A DNA stretch of 64,000 bases from Chlorokybus atmophyticus (Eukaryota > Streptophyta > Chlorokybophyceae > Chlorokybales > Chlorokybaceae), in contig RHPI01000810.1 of NCBI GenBank assembly GCA_009103225.1, forward strand, positions 369,049-433,048. Reading direction: 5' to 3'. This document shows positions 46,050 to 58,147 of this stretch, one piece after another. The translations under genes were made by a program, and so were the position numbers. Under the pieces are notes generated by a model. It made no database searches, was not told the origin of the DNA, and was given only the letters and a program-made list of their open reading frames with translations. The first letter of the stretch is position 1, and each line of letters opens with the position of its first letter.

Positions 46050-46574
46050 TGTAACGGGAGCAATAATAATAGGGGTAGTATTGCTACCTAGATAACACAT
46101 TCTGTATGAATAAGTATCTAAACATGCTTATTTATACCTCTTTTTTACGGTTCCTCGCATATTAAAGGCTATCATGCTTTAGCATAGCATAAATAAGTCT
46201 CAATAGGTGTAGAACCGCTTATTCAAGCCTATTTAGAGTCAAAATCGATAAAATGTGACCACTATCTCGTTAGGCACCTTGCGATAGGTATCTTTCGATA
46301 GGTACCTTATCGATAGGTATCTTATCTGAGCTGTGATTGGCTCGCGCTAGAGTTCCTAACTACCCTATCTGTAGGGTCGATGTCTAGTTGTGGGTTAATT
46401 ATCGCGAAATGTATATTTGATATACTCTTAATATAAAAGGTCACATCAAGATGTAACCTCACTTTCAGCTCTCTGCTCAGTGGTGGCCACGCCGCTAAAA
46501 GGCTTGTTATAGGCGGTGTGGGTGTTGGGGTAGAGGATTGAAAAGGCATCACCGGCGACGGTGGTGCTGTTACA
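46050..46574 (+). repeat. 3' LTR of the Ty3 chromovirus (525 bp)
   Basis: Begins TGTAACGGGAGC directly after the purine tract and ends GGTGCTGTTACA before the TSD ATGGT. It contains ATAGGTA(T/C)CTT-type short repeats at 46285-46325 and an AATATAAAAGG TATA-like box near 46431. No second copy of this LTR is in the window. Confidence 0.85.
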
Positions 46575-47069
46575 ATGGTAGTAAAAGACACTACCATGAG
46601 TGAGGTCTGTCACAATTTATCACAATCTATCCCAATTCATGGCATTCCTCCCCAAGTTAACCCATGAGTTCCTCATAATCCAATGAGGCACTAGCCCACA
46701 TCGCTGCGTTCGCGGCCGTACCACGGTCGGTCTGCCCGCGGCCTATTGGATCCGGCCCACAAACGGTCATGACCGACCAAACGGCCATCCTCACCGCGCG
46801 ACCTGCTATTGCAGTGCAACCGCTCACGTGGCCTTTTGTTGAACTGGCTCGGCGCGCAGGTCGTGATCCCGCGCCCAGCCTAGGGCAAGCTGCCCCAAAT
46901 GTTATTGTTTTTGCCTTGGATTTGCCTCAATCCCCTACGAGAGTTGAACCTGAGACGTCAAGCTCCGTTACCATTGTAACAAATGGGGCCCGACCATTAG
47001 GCTATGGTAGTAAAAGACACTATCATGAGTGAGGTCTGTCACAATCTATCCCAATTCGTGACAGGCGCA

Positions 47070-50000
47070 CTGTATTGAGGCTTAATGCCACATAGCTAAC
47101 TACCAGTGATTGTTAATGTTGCATTCAACTGTGGTGACGGTTGTGCAGTGACAGCTGCCCGGTATTGTACACGTCCACATGCAAAAGTCTTAGCATACAT
47201 TTAGCAATGCCTAACTGACCGATATGCTCGAAACTTAGAGTAGTGAGACAAGTACATGTGTCACATGGCAGTGCAGTAAACGTTCACCCAATACTTGCCC
47301 TCTTGTACACAAGCGCTGTCCTTGTCAAACACGGGGAGCAGCTGAACAATGCCTTTTGCTTGCTCTATAGTCACAATGCGGACCCCCTCGACGCTTTTCC
47401 CATTCCAAAGCGATGCACTTCGTGTCGCTTGTCACATCTAGCTTTGAATACCAGCAGATAAACGCGACCTTCTTCCACACACGCTCGCCGCTACCACCCC
47501 ACACCACCACGCGCCCAACAAGGAGTGCCTGAGCCCACCACGTCTCATTTACACCGTCCTCATCACCTTCCCACTCAAGTGTAGAGAACCAAGGCCGCCC
47601 ATGGAACATCCCAGTTGCGCGCGCCATGTTAACTCCTGATGTCATGTACACCACTGCGCCTCCGTTCACCACGCGAACAGCACGCCACCCGTTGGCCAAC
47701 TTCAATTGTTCCCTCGTCAACCAGCTGTTCAGGGTGGCAGGCAGCTTGTCGCAGAATGGAGTCAGAAGGGCAACTTGGCGGCTATGCGCAAAACTGCTCT
47801 AATTCTGGCTGAACTCCCTCCTTGTCAGCAAATCCATCCATAGCAACTTGTCCGTCTTCTCCATTACATTACAGTACTGCTGCCGCGCCTGCGCCATACC
47901 CGAGCGCAACTCGGGATCCACGACCATGCCATCCTCTCTCACGTATTCCGCATAGCTCCATGCCTTCAGGATACGCGCATGGTAGTCCCCGTTGTTGCCA
48001 CCACGCACCCATTGTTTGATATTTTGGGCGTGCGTCTGCTCCATGCGGTTGGCGCTGAATCAATTTGGGTGTCCACTGCTAACAATTGCCGGCCCAAAGT
48101 GAGTGAGCTGATTCATCTTCTCGATCTTCCAGCCTAACTTCTGTGCGGAATATGACGACAGTAGCGGATGCAACACTGCAGATTTGAAGGCATTCAGCTC
48201 GTTGTCGGTTGTAGTCAGGGTTTCTCTTGTGTGTTCATGCGCCTTGAGCAACTTCTTGTTCCACTGGGCAAGCAATGCTGCAGCAATAGTGAAGAAATCG
48301 TTGCCCTCACTGTTGAGCAGCAAACCGTCTGCAAGGACCGGTAGCAGCTGCAGCACCACCACTTTCTCCACCACCTGAAAGGAGTGGTCGGACAGGAAGA
48401 AATCTACTGTGCTTGTGGGTGCCTTAAAGTGCAAAACTCGTAGAGTCGCCTTGCATGCATCCAGCTTGTGCACATCTGCTTGTGAGCATGTGTCGTTGGC
48501 TTTTGTGTTCAACACAAAAGCAACACCAAAGACGTGCCTGGCCTGCAGAATCTGTCTCGTGGATGGACGCATGCGTTCCTTCGCAGCGTCGTACACAGCA
48601 GCAAGCAGGTGGTCAATGATGCCTCCCAGCACATGCATTACGTCAGGGGCAAGACGACAGTAACAGTCAGCTCCCGGCACTAGCGATTGTTGCCAACCCC
48701 ACAATGCATTCTGTTGCCAAACCACATTGCCTGGTTACACGGAAAGCTATTCATCCTCACGAATGCCGGTAAATTTCCCATTACCTCGTCGACATGCATC
48801 GAGTGCTGCTCTTTAAAAGCCTTGGCTGTCTGGCGTGCATTCCTAACACCGCTATGCAGGTCCGCCCGCAGCTGACGTATTGCTGGTGTGTAGAAAGCCT
48901 CGTTCTCAATTCCGCGTCCTCCATTTTCAACAGATCTGATTTGGTGACAAGACAAACATCGCAAGGATGTCGTGTTTGATTGCCCGACACACTGCATGCG
49001 AGTGTGGCAGTCTACTGCAACACGATAAACTCAGATGCTCCATTAACAACATCCTCCATAAGCTGTTTGCCGGCAGGCTGCATCCGGTTACAACCATGCA
49101 TGCCCACTACCTGCAAGTCGCTGATGTAGTTGGCAAGTGCGGGAAATACACGACGCTCGATGCCACTCAGGTCGATGAGCTGCAAACCTTCCAAGCTCGC
49201 CCGCTTCACATCCCCTAACACTACATTATTTAAAAGCGTCATGAAAAATCTCATGTTCTTGAATTGGGAACGATTTCTTGCCCTGCGCCCAGGTGGGATG
49301 CTCGGCCACTGCGTGAACCACCGGCAGAAGTGCTATCATAACAACCCCCATGTTGCTAGCAGATTTGTCCCAACTGTGGTTGGCAAGTGATGCCATTAGA
49401 GGGTAGCCAGAGCGCTTGCCCGCGCTGTTCAGTGTGGTCTTGTCAATGTAAAAAACGGCAGGCGCCAAGTAGGACGCTTCCCCCAGCTCTCTCCTCAAGT
49501 CCACTACAACATCCTTCCACCAATCGCCCGTGGAAATATGGCCAACGCTGTGCTCGTCACCACTGTATTGGAGATTGAAGCCATTAGCGGCATGTGGATT
49601 GCCATATAACCGCGCGAGCCATACCTACTCTAACCAAGAGCATCAACAGCCATGCTGGCCTCAAATTGGATACTGCATTTTACAAACCTTGGCCGGCATA
49701 TATGTGACGCTGATGTCCTGATCCTCAGGGTCTCCAGGCTTGCGCAGGTCAGTCGTCACATAGTTCCAACACGGCAGCACACTCGCATGTGCATTTGTGA
49801 CATGGCTCTGATGGTTGAAGCACATGCACCGCACACCGAGAACACCTTAGACTGAGAGAAAGCAATTGTGGTCCGGAGGTAGCTGGCCACATGCACATTG
49901 GTCTCCCACCGGAGCTCTTCCGTCAAGAAATGTGCATTTAGGATGCACTCGATGATCCGCCCCATGTCCGAGGCCAACAGGCCTTGGCCGTTGTTGCACT

Positions 50001-50430
50001 GCACGAATGCCACTGTAAGAGCATGCTCCAAGCCATCCTACCTGGATTCTGACGCGTGCGAGGAGACGCCTCCACTTTCATGTTGGCGTGCCACAGGTTT
50101 CTCAGGCACACGCACACATCGAAAGCCCTCGTTCACTTCCTCCTCCTCCTGTTGCTGCTGTGCGTGTGTCTCCTGGAGGGGTTCTTCAGCAACAAGCATG
50201 TGCGCATCCTCGAATTTCCGGGTTCAACATGACCCGCATTGTACTGTAATGGACGCTGGCCGACATGTAGCTTAATTTGCTTGCACCCTGCTGCTAACAA
50301 TGTGCATGTAGACCAAGCTGCGTGTGGCGAAGCGCATGTGGCAATACGGACAAAGGACTCCCATAGCTCACTGACGTCGACACAGGTGTCGCCAATGTAA
50401 CCTGCATCATCATATCCAGCAACACGCACA
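47070..50430 (-). pseudogene. Plavaka/KDZ-like transposase, decayed (copy B)
   Basis: Homologous to 2295-5409, broken into many short frames. It retains LYIDKT where copy A has LYSDKT (about 49440), LAPDVMHVLGG (about 48650), and a RMEQTHAQNIKQW block (about 48044). It also keeps an open stretch across the position where copy A has a 4-bp deletion (48820-48840), showing the ancestral frame there (RNARQTAKAFKEQHSMH). The initial zinc finger region near 50340-50270 is damaged. Confidence 0.8.
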
Positions 50431-50839
50431 GCTGCCGCCGCCGCCGCCGCCGCCGCCGCTACCCTTGCATGCCAGAGGCGGGAAACTTGGCCGCCATTCG
50501 CTGGCGTGATGGCTCCGTCGTACCAGTACTATGATACGATCGAGCCATTGCACATCCAGGGTGGGGTGAGGTTGCATAGATATCCTGAAAGGATCGTTTC
50601 AATGGTACGAAGACGCAGTTGCCAAAAGGTAACATTGAAATGGTATCTTTGTACAGTGGCAATGGCAATTTGTACCATTGACAAGTGTTGGCAATGCCAG
50701 TCCCTGCGCATGAAAACACCATTGATGGCTCCGCCAAGCTATGCCCTTACAGGGTGGTGATGCCGAGGGTGTGTGGCGTTTGGTGGGTCGTTGGTGGCGC
50801 TGCCAGGGGGCGTAGTGGGCGTTGTGGTCGAGGTCCAGG

Positions 50840-51657
50840 ATGAAGCTCATGTTCACACAGGGCGGGCAAAATGCCGGTGGGGTGTCCTTGGTGTCAAACC
50901 CCACCATGCCTACCGAGGGCACAGCCAATGACAACAGTAACTTGGGAGATATCTTACCGTGCTCCCCCTTCGAGTGGGCAAAGGCACACCACAATATTGC
51001 CTCTAAGATCATCCGACCCACCAGCAGCTGCGACCACGGCAACATGATTGAAGGGACTAAACAAGACTGGCATAACCAAGGTGGGTTATGATGCACTGTC
51101 AATGACACATGCCAGGATTCTTTTATCTTGCACATGCACAGCCTCAAGTATCTTGCACATGACATACACTGTCAATACCACATGCACACCCTCATGCATA
51201 GCCTCCAGTGTCATGCACATGAACAGCATGACCTCTAACAAATGCACAGCCTATTTCTACTTGCGGGAGCTCATAAGTCGCAAAAGAGAAGCTGCGGAGT
51301 ACCACGAACGGGTAATCCATGATTCACGTCAATACTTCTAGCGGCAATTAAGCAGTATGCTTGCAAATTGCTATGTTGGTTAGAGTGAACCAAGAGCAGC
51401 GCGGCATGTTAACTGTCTGCCTAGCGGAGTGCAAAGTGGAAGGCAAGGTAAGCATGTATATGCTGATGGGCTAGTGCTCTGGCAGCACGCCATTCTTACA
51501 GCATTACCAAATGCAAGTGGTCACTCTCAAAGCGACCATCAAGCGCATGCGCGTGCACGGCGAGGTGCCGACATTCAAGCTGAAGGACGAAGTAGCCGCT
51601 GTATTGTCAGCAAGCGAGGCAGAAGATGACTCCAATGTTGAAGCAGAAAACTTGTAA
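50840..51657 (+). pseudogene. Accessory gene of the transposon, decayed (copy B)
   Basis: Matches the four exons of copy A. The first exon is still open (KLMFTQGGQNAGGVSLVSNP) and the donor CAAG|GTGGGT and the exon 2 borders remain. The exon 3 acceptor CAG is mutated to CAA (near 51366) and the last exon ends early at TAA 51655-51657, removing the long acidic tail. Confidence 0.65.
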
Positions 51658-52191
51658 GAGAAGGAACATGAGTGGGGTTGAGGCGGAATTGAAGCAGGCA
51701 CCACAGGTTGACAAACTGCACATGAGTGCGACAGCTTGACTCAATGTTGTAGGTAGTCTCATGCGCAAGTCGGTTGCTCAATTGCAAGTGGACATACTCT
51801 TACCACTGCCGGTATGATGTATATATTGTGGGCTTATAATTGCGAGACCAAACAATCAATCCAAGGTTTGTACAAGCTGTTTGGCATGTTGGTGTTGGCT
51901 TACGGCAAGAGTTGTCAACTTTTATCAAATGATAATTGTCATATATCAACAGCAGTGTAACGGCAAGGAACGTTAGCCATCCGTAACTACCGGCTAACGG
52001 CCGTATGTGCACATCGATCAAAGGGTATTGGTTGACAACTCTCGGCCGATTAGTGCCACTAATCACCACTTTCGGCCCGTGGCTATCTGCGTCAGTCCAC
52101 GTAAGCCAACGGCAAACCCAACATTCCCAAAGTAACTTTTCAGGCACCCGTTAGTCCCTCAGTCCTTAGTCAGTCACCATGTAAAATTTGC

Positions 52192-53300
52192 AATGCAGTA
52201 CTTATAATGCTAAGCAACAAACTAACGACACTACCCGATGGGGCTGTTGCTATGTGCTGTGTGACCAGCAAGTAGCGTGGCAGCGGCAGGTAGGCAAGAC
52301 CAACAGCACCGCTCAGCTACCTGCAGAGGGGAGGAGAGGAGAGGCAAGTCAAGTTGTCTAGCTCCAGTGTCTGCATGCACAACACACGAACAACAAGGAT
52401 GCTGCAAGTGCCAACGCCGCCCCCCTGCCCGAGTCACGAAGTTAGCAATGAGATAGATGTGCTTACGCATAGGTCCATAGGTCAAGCCTCTTTAGCGATT
52501 GCTGCTTGCCTTGTTGGTTATCAATACATACTCATGTTTGCTGCGTATTTTGCTATAACAAATGGCCATTTGATTCTACCATATGATAACAATTTATGCA
52601 TTAAGCTCATAACAAAACTCCCACATTATCGCATCTTTCTCTTAAACCACCATCACCTTCAGCCTATGGAGGCTTTATTCCACGTGCACATTATGTTAGC
52701 AACATGCTCACATGGCATGTGAGCATGTAATTATTATGTGATATATGAAGCGTGACGCCCACATAAGATGTTAGACAGACCAAAACGCACTGCCTTAACA
52801 TGTTTGTTGTGCAGAATATAAGGTTTCAAGAACTTATGATTTGCATTTACAAATCGAATCATCTCATCATTAACTGCTTGGCATGCTTTTTTATAAGTAT
52901 ATAGGCAAAGAACATACTAGGATTGTAGAACTCCCAGAGTTTTAAAGTCCGCGTATGATGACGTGCTTGTCACATCACTGGTTTCCAGTGATATGACAAG
53001 CACAACAATTAAACACCAACAACTGCCACGATCGCACAGCACACACAGTCAGCACGATCAGTAAGTTAGCAATAGGCCAGCAGTTAAGTAGCAAGTACAT
53101 GAAAGCAATGATGCGCTAGGCTCTTCAGCGCATCCATGGATGTAGCAAGCAGTAGTTGATGCCACGGGCTCACCTACACTCAAGCGCCCACAGTGAGTTC
53201 CCAACTGCCATGGGAGCAACCAATTACAGTGGTCTCCTGTTTTTTATCCCGCGCTATATAATATTCAATACATCACTTGAACAACTCCTGCATATATATG
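52192..53300. other. AT-rich spacer right of copy B
   Basis: No gene is recognised. Contains a palindromic GCTCACATGGCATGTGAGC near 52708 and a CACATCACTGG/CCAGTGATATG inverted pair near 52970-52995. Otherwise nothing is seen. Confidence 0.4.
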
Positions 53301-53301
53301 T

Positions 53302-53930
53302 ATGTTAGGGGCTGCCGAACTTGTTTTATCTGTTGAGTCTGCTGCCTTGCTTATGATGAACATGAGGTCGATGAAGGTCTATTTGGCTAGCCATGTTGTT
53401 ATTTATGCCGATTTTCCATGCTGTTATCCATGCTGTGGTGGTGCTATGAGGGGTGCTGACTTGTTATGACAAGGCTAACCACCGTCCTAACCGCTCCAAC
53501 GCGATCTGCTAACATGATAGCCTGCAACCATTATTGTACAGGGTCTTCTAGAAAAACAACAGCAGTGGCGGCTGGGGGTCCAGCAAGTTGTCATTGCAAT
53601 CATCAGCGTCTGCGTCGTGTTTACCCAAGCTGCTGTGCCCAAGCCCTGACCTAATTCTCGCGCCTCTCTACTGTGCAGGTTGTGCTTTAAACTTTCGTAT
53701 CTGCATGCTCCTGGCCTACCCACGCCTGCCGGTCTGGAGGTCCGGTCCAAGTCTACGGCTATGGTAGAGTATTGTCTTGGCTTGGGTAGCTTGATGTTGA
53801 AAGGCTGTGGTTGGCCCCCCGTAAAATTGAGTGCTTGTGGGTGTTTGCTGCTATGTGCTATGTTTTCACGTGCATGCAATTTTTAAAAGGAGTGTGCTTC
53901 GCGCAGCGTTTGAGTATGTTACGTGTTTAG
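53302..53930 (+). repeat. About 600-bp dispersed repeat, 5'-truncated retroelement tail (copy 1)
   Basis: Aligns with 58148-58745 throughout, sharing GGGGCTGCC(G/T)AACTTGT, ATGATAGCCTGCA, AAGCCCTG(A/G)CCT and TATCTGCATGCTCCTGGCCT. In the second location this sequence directly follows reverse-transcriptase-like coding, so it is probably the 3' UTR of that family. Confidence 0.75.
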
Positions 53931-53934
53931 CCCG

Positions 53935-54840
53935 GGATTCTAGTTGAGCCGTTGGTTTCGTCTAGAGGCCGATGATCCCCTTGCCAGGGCCGGCTTAGGG
54001 CAGGTCAGCAAGTGCCATTGCACTTGCATGTTTGCGTTGTTGTGCATGACTGCTGTGCATAGCATGCGGGGCCAAGCAGAGTTTGTAGCGTGTGTTAGGG
54101 TTTTGGTCTAGCATTCTTGCGATTGTGTCTAATGTCCCCGCTTAGGGCCCTGTAAGCTCACACTAAGGGTCTAGTGTGAGCTACAGGGCCCCAGCAAGCA
54201 TGCCGAGCCAGGCGGACTGGCAAGAGCACCAGCGGCATATCACCCAAGTGAATACCTACTGGAAGCTACCAATTTTGAATAAACTACGTGCGAAAGCATA
54301 GAGGTTTGCACCTACACCACATGCTGTGCATATTGCGGAGACCACATGTCATATATGTTATGTTCCAAACTATGCGAAGTAAAAAAGGTTATGTGGGTTT
54401 GATAAAAAACATTGCTTCTGTTAAATGGCAGCAGCACTAACTGTCAGCTGCTGTCAGTAAGGCTACAGACGTAGAAATAGGGATGCTACTAATAAGGCTT
54501 GATGCTTGGTCGATTTCAGCTGTGGAACAATTGCCAAAGTGTGACCCACCCAGACTTTAGCAACGACAAGCACGAGGACGATAGCGCAAGTAGATTTTGT
54601 ACTTGCGCTCACACCAACCCTCCGGCTACAATGAAAACGCAAGGGCTTGGAAAGGTCACGCCCATCACACAGGCGTACTTGCACGCATGTGTGTGCACGT
54701 GTGTTGACAGGGCATCAAGCACTTGTGCCGAGTGGGTGAAGGACTTTTGCGTGCAGAGATCACACACGACATTTGCAGTATGCACATTGCATGCTGGCAC
54801 TTTCACCGCACAGCAAATGCAGTGTTATAAACGTTGTGAC
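53935..54840. other. Spacer, no gene recognised
   Basis: Contains an inverted pair around 54148-54190 (GGGCCCTGTAAGCTCACACT and AGTGTGAGCTACAGGGCCC) that would form a strong hairpin. The open frame at 54499-54850 has no known motif. Confidence 0.4.
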
Positions 54841-54846
54841 CTCTAT

Positions 54847-55391
54847 TGTCACAGCCCACTCGACCACACAAAAGACTTGGTGCTTTTATTGTCGATTTGT
54901 AGTAATATAATGCACCTTCCCGTTACATTCCCCCACTTAAGAACGCTGACGTCCTCGGCAGCTGGCTCGCATCAGCTGGGGAATTATCCCAGGGGTTTGA
55001 TTAGGGTCGGTCACCGGCCCCACTGCCCAAGAAACGGCCAATTTAGGCCCATACCAGTCAACGCGTGCATATCGCACCGCTGCCGGCCCCACAGGCTGCG
55101 TCGCCGCGATAGGCAGGTCGCGCCCTGCCATCGATGGGTCGCAACTTGCCCAAAGGCAGTCGGGCCGACCGAACTGGTTAGTTCGGCCCGACTGCCTTTA
55201 GGCAAGTTGCGACCCATCGATGATGGCACTCATAACGTGACCATTTACGATGTTATTGGATCGAGAAACAATGATCGCGGAATTCGTGTGTAAGGCAGGA
55301 ATTGAACGCGGGTCTCAAGCTCCGATGACCAATGTCATAGCCCACTCGACCACAAAAGACTTGGTGCTTCTATGGTCGATTTGTGGTAATT
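54847..55391 (-). mobile_element. TRIM family 1 copy, rearranged, with long internal hairpin
   Basis: Reverse orientation. An LTR at 54847-54927 (TGTCACAGCCC...GTTACA in plus reading), the purine tract as CCCCCACTTAAG beside it, and the PBS-side block (GAATTGAACGCGGGTCTCAAGCTC) near 55300-55322. A truncated second LTR starts at 55333. The interior contains a palindromic duplication at 55129-55222. Confidence 0.75.
55129..55222. repeat. 94-bp near-perfect inverted repeat (hairpin)
   Basis: CATCGATGGGTCGCAACTTG at the left is matched by CAAGTTGCGACCCATCGATG at the right, and the inner CAGTCGGGCCGA...TCGGCCCGACTG also pairs. The arms are about 44 bp with a loop of a few bases (GAACTGGTTAGTTC core). 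It lies in the TRIM family 1 interior, which elsewhere has one arm only. Confidence 0.9.
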
Positions 55392-55394
55392 CAA

Positions 55395-55913
55395 TTCTTA
55401 AGTGGGGGGGGAATGTAACGGGAAGGTACATTAGCACAAATCAACCATCAAAGCACCAAGTCTTTTGTGGTCGAGAGCTTGAGACCCGGGTTCGATTCCT
55501 ACCTTGCACACGAATTCCGCCATCGTTATTTCGCGATCCAATAACTTCGTAAATGGTCACTTTATAGGTGCCAACATTGATGGGTCGCGACTTGCCTAAT
55601 GGCAGACGTGCCGAATTGACTAGTCGGCGCGGCAGGGCGCGACCTGCCTATCGCGGCGACGCAACCTGTGGGGCCGGCAGCGTTTCGCTATGCGCGCGTT
55701 GACCGGTATTGGCCTAAATTAGCCGGTCCTTTGCTGGTGGGGCCGGTGACCGACCCTAATCAGACCCCTGGGATGATTCCCCAGCTGATGCGAGCCAGCT
55801 GCCGAGGACGTCAGCGTTTTTAAGTGGGGGGGAATGTAACGGGAAGGTACATTAAATGACCACAAATCGACCATAAAAGCACCAAGTCTTTTGTGGTCGA
55901 GTGGGCTGTGACA
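55395..55913 (+). mobile_element. TRIM family 1 copy, forward, 5' LTR shortened
   Basis: Purine tract AAGTGGGGGGGGAA followed by an LTR start TGTAACGGGAAGG at 55414. This LTR lacks its end and the PBS start: GTGGTCGA joins directly to GAGCTTGAGACCC. The interior matches 41274-41637. Second purine tract, then a full 79-bp LTR 55835-55913. No matching TSD is visible. Confidence 0.8.
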
Positions 55914-55919
55914 TCTATC

Positions 55920-58130
55920 ATATGTTGAATCTAAATTACATATCCACTTCAGCCCAACTGCAGTTGATATAAGGTTACGCATCATCCATTCAAAGATCTC
56001 TACAGCTAGCGGTGCAGTTGACATATGTGAGGAGATCACGGGGACATGCAGGCAGCAACTTGATTATCCACCGCATTATCCCCCTTTCCCAAGTGCAGTG
56101 GCGGACATGCTCAACCTCCCGCAGCTTCTGGCTGATCCAAACCTCACAGCGCTGACACCAGGACTACGACAATAATGGCGCGCCCTAGTCATCCACTGGC
56201 GGTACAAGAAAACCCTGGGTCAAGTCATTTGCAACCGTTCTACCATTGCGCAGACCTCTATGCATGTCACTGAATGAGCAGCATGGTGTGATGCATGCTA
56301 AGTGTCTGTGTGCTGAGGACAGTTATGCACCCTATGTCCATGCTGTGTTGAGCCATGTGGTCACTTCCAACTATACTGTGCTACACTCAGCTTCCTTACG
56401 CTACTTGTTAGCTGCAGGCACCGAGTATTGCCCGCCAGCTGCTGCATGTGTCATGGCATGTGTGTATGCCATTACACGTGGTGTGCATGACTATGCAGAT
56501 GCGTGTGCAGAGCAACAAGGGTGCGACCAGTTGTTCATGACCTGGGCGGATGCTGTTGTCACTAAGATGAAAGCAGAGGCAGCAATCCTCAGTGTTGCTG
56601 CATTCATAGCAAACCAACGGGCCCCAAACTGCACTGCTTCAGACATGCATGATACATTTGTTTACCGAAAATCGATAGATGTAATGGGGTGTATGCAATC
56701 TTGTGCAAGCATTGGTACTTCATTAGTACATCACGTTATTATATGCTGAACTACCGACCCCGACATATGAGTAGGTGCAAGAGCTAAGGCCGCAAATCCT
56801 ACAAACACATAAAGACTTCACCGCCAACTTGGGATATCGTCCAGTACAGCAGGCAGCAAGACGCCTACCACATTTGTACCCAACCTTGAACTGCACAAGG
56901 ACCCCACAAGGCCCCATTTTATTGCTACTGCATACTGTACTTCACTGTCTAGGATCAGCATTCAGCTAACTCGCGTCTATAAGGTCTTGTCACCCTGTGT
57001 TGTGAGCGACTGTTGTGGCAATGCCCAGGGTTCGCAGTAGCTGGATCTTGCAAAAGATTCGTTGGGGATGCGACGCCTTCTGCAGCATTGGAATACAACT
57101 AAATCCACAACATTTAAGCACGTCAAAGTCCGCTTGGCAATATATGATTTTTATAAATCTTTACACAATATCAATTATGCCAACTTGTTGCACTGCATGT
57201 CAGTGTCAGAGTTAGTGGATGAGCTGTTTGTCCATGCAGCTGCACAGCACCGTGGCAACTATGTGCTGAAGGTCATATACGTTAGTGGTGTCGTGCAGCA
57301 CCTGTGGGTGCGACAGTCCACTACTCACCGAGATACACATGCAGTCAAGTTATACACCACAGGCATGTGCATGCATTATTGCAATACCTCTTTGACAATC
57401 TGTTTATAAGTACTGCAGGTAACTAGGTGCACAAGCAACCGGTAGGCATTCCCATGGGAAACAATGCCGGGGTCTACGTGGCGAAGCTGTACTTGGGCTC
57501 CAAAGAGTTGCGCTTTGTGAAGTAGCTGAAGCAGCAAGGGCTGCATAATCAGCTGCAGCATTGGTGCACATCAGCTGTGAGGTATGTGGACGGCCTGCTC
57601 GTCGTGGGTCCGCAGAACTTTGCATCGTTTTTGTACACGGGTTTTGATGTGCTTGATGGAGGTAATTATCCATAAGACACACTCACCGTCACTGAGTCTG
57701 CACAGGGCAACAGCATTCACTTTCTGGACATGAGTCTTTTCAACTGGTAACATTGGCCTAAGCATGAGGGTGTACCGTAAGTTGGATGACTTGCAGTTTG
57801 TGGGTATACCAAGGCGCAGAGCCCCACACCTTGGCACGAACATTGCCAAGCAGGTAAAGCTAGGTGTGATGGTTTCACAGTGAATATGGTTTTGAGGTTT
57901 AGTACTTACCAAAGGGCACTTTGTGACTCACAAGCCTGAGATGCTAAACAGCATGATGCGAGAGGGCTATGCATGCAGTGTGATGTTGTCCAAGCTACGC
58001 AGGTGGATTTACAGACCGCGGGGAATGGTATATGATACGACCTACAAGCAATTGTTTCAACTGATGTGCAAGCAGTTGAGGGACATGCAGAGGTAAGTGA
58101 CAAGTAAGTCACAGGTAAGAAAGTGTGGGG
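55920..58130 (+). pseudogene. Reverse-transcriptase-type retroelement remnant
   Basis: Scattered coding blocks run in one direction: a Cys/His/Ala-rich frame 56246-56749; QTHKDFTANLGYRPVQQAAR near 56805; GNNAGVYVAKLYLGSKELRF near 57455, matching the (I)PMGxNxAxxxAxLYLxxxEL block of RTs of the Penelope or viral type; RYVDGLLVV at 57581-57607, where the usual YxDD has Gly for the second Asp; HFLDMSLF near 57718; and a C-terminal LTKGHFVTHKPEMLNSMMRE near 57907. Many stops and shifts are present. The exact class is uncertain. The element's tail follows at 58148-58745. Confidence 0.6.
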
Positions 58131-58147
58131 AGCGAAAACGCTGCCCG

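Larger units (their letters stand above)
41195..46574 (+). mobile_element. Chimeric TRIM family 1 / Ty3 chromovirus insertion, TSD ATGGT
   Basis: The left end is a TRIM family 1: 79-bp LTR 41195-41273, PBS-like GGTATCAGAGC, noncoding interior, purine tract, second LTR 41638-41716. The gag of a Ty3 element follows directly, without its own 5' LTR. The right end is a 525-bp LTR 46050-46574 starting TGTAACGGGAGC after the purine tract AAGTGGGGGGGGGAA and ending TTACA. ATGGT occurs at 41190-41194 and 46575-46579, and excising the insert exactly restores the TRIM family 2 LTR. Both LTR types start with TGTAACGGGA. Confidence 0.85.
41161..47063 (-). mobile_element. TRIM family 2, inserted in copy B and itself interrupted by a chimeric retroelement
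   Basis: In plus coordinates one LTR is 41161-41194 joined to 46580-46643; the other is 46975-47063. Orientation is opposite to the copy at 36844. The internal part (46644-46974) is homologous to the inside of that copy. The PBS-like element and the GAACCTGAGA block lie next to the 46975 LTR, and TSD GGCGC flanks the whole. It is split after ATGGT (41190-41194), which is repeated at 46575-46579. Confidence 0.85.
39089..52191. mobile_element. Plavaka/KDZ-like methyltransferase transposon, copy B (interrupted at 41161-47063)
   Basis: Same gene order and orientation as copy A: methyltransferase 39437-about 41150 (+), transposase about 50430-47070 (-), accessory gene 50840-51657 (+). The right boundary at 52191 follows the shared GTAAAATTTGC. 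The left limit of detectable homology (39089) is set only by the window edge of copy A, so the element may start further left. It is more decayed than copy A, with many stops and frameshifts. Confidence 0.8.

Noticed and set aside
54499-55293. 264-codon plus-strand open frame
   Set aside because: It runs from unassigned spacer into the reverse-oriented TRIM; chance open frame.
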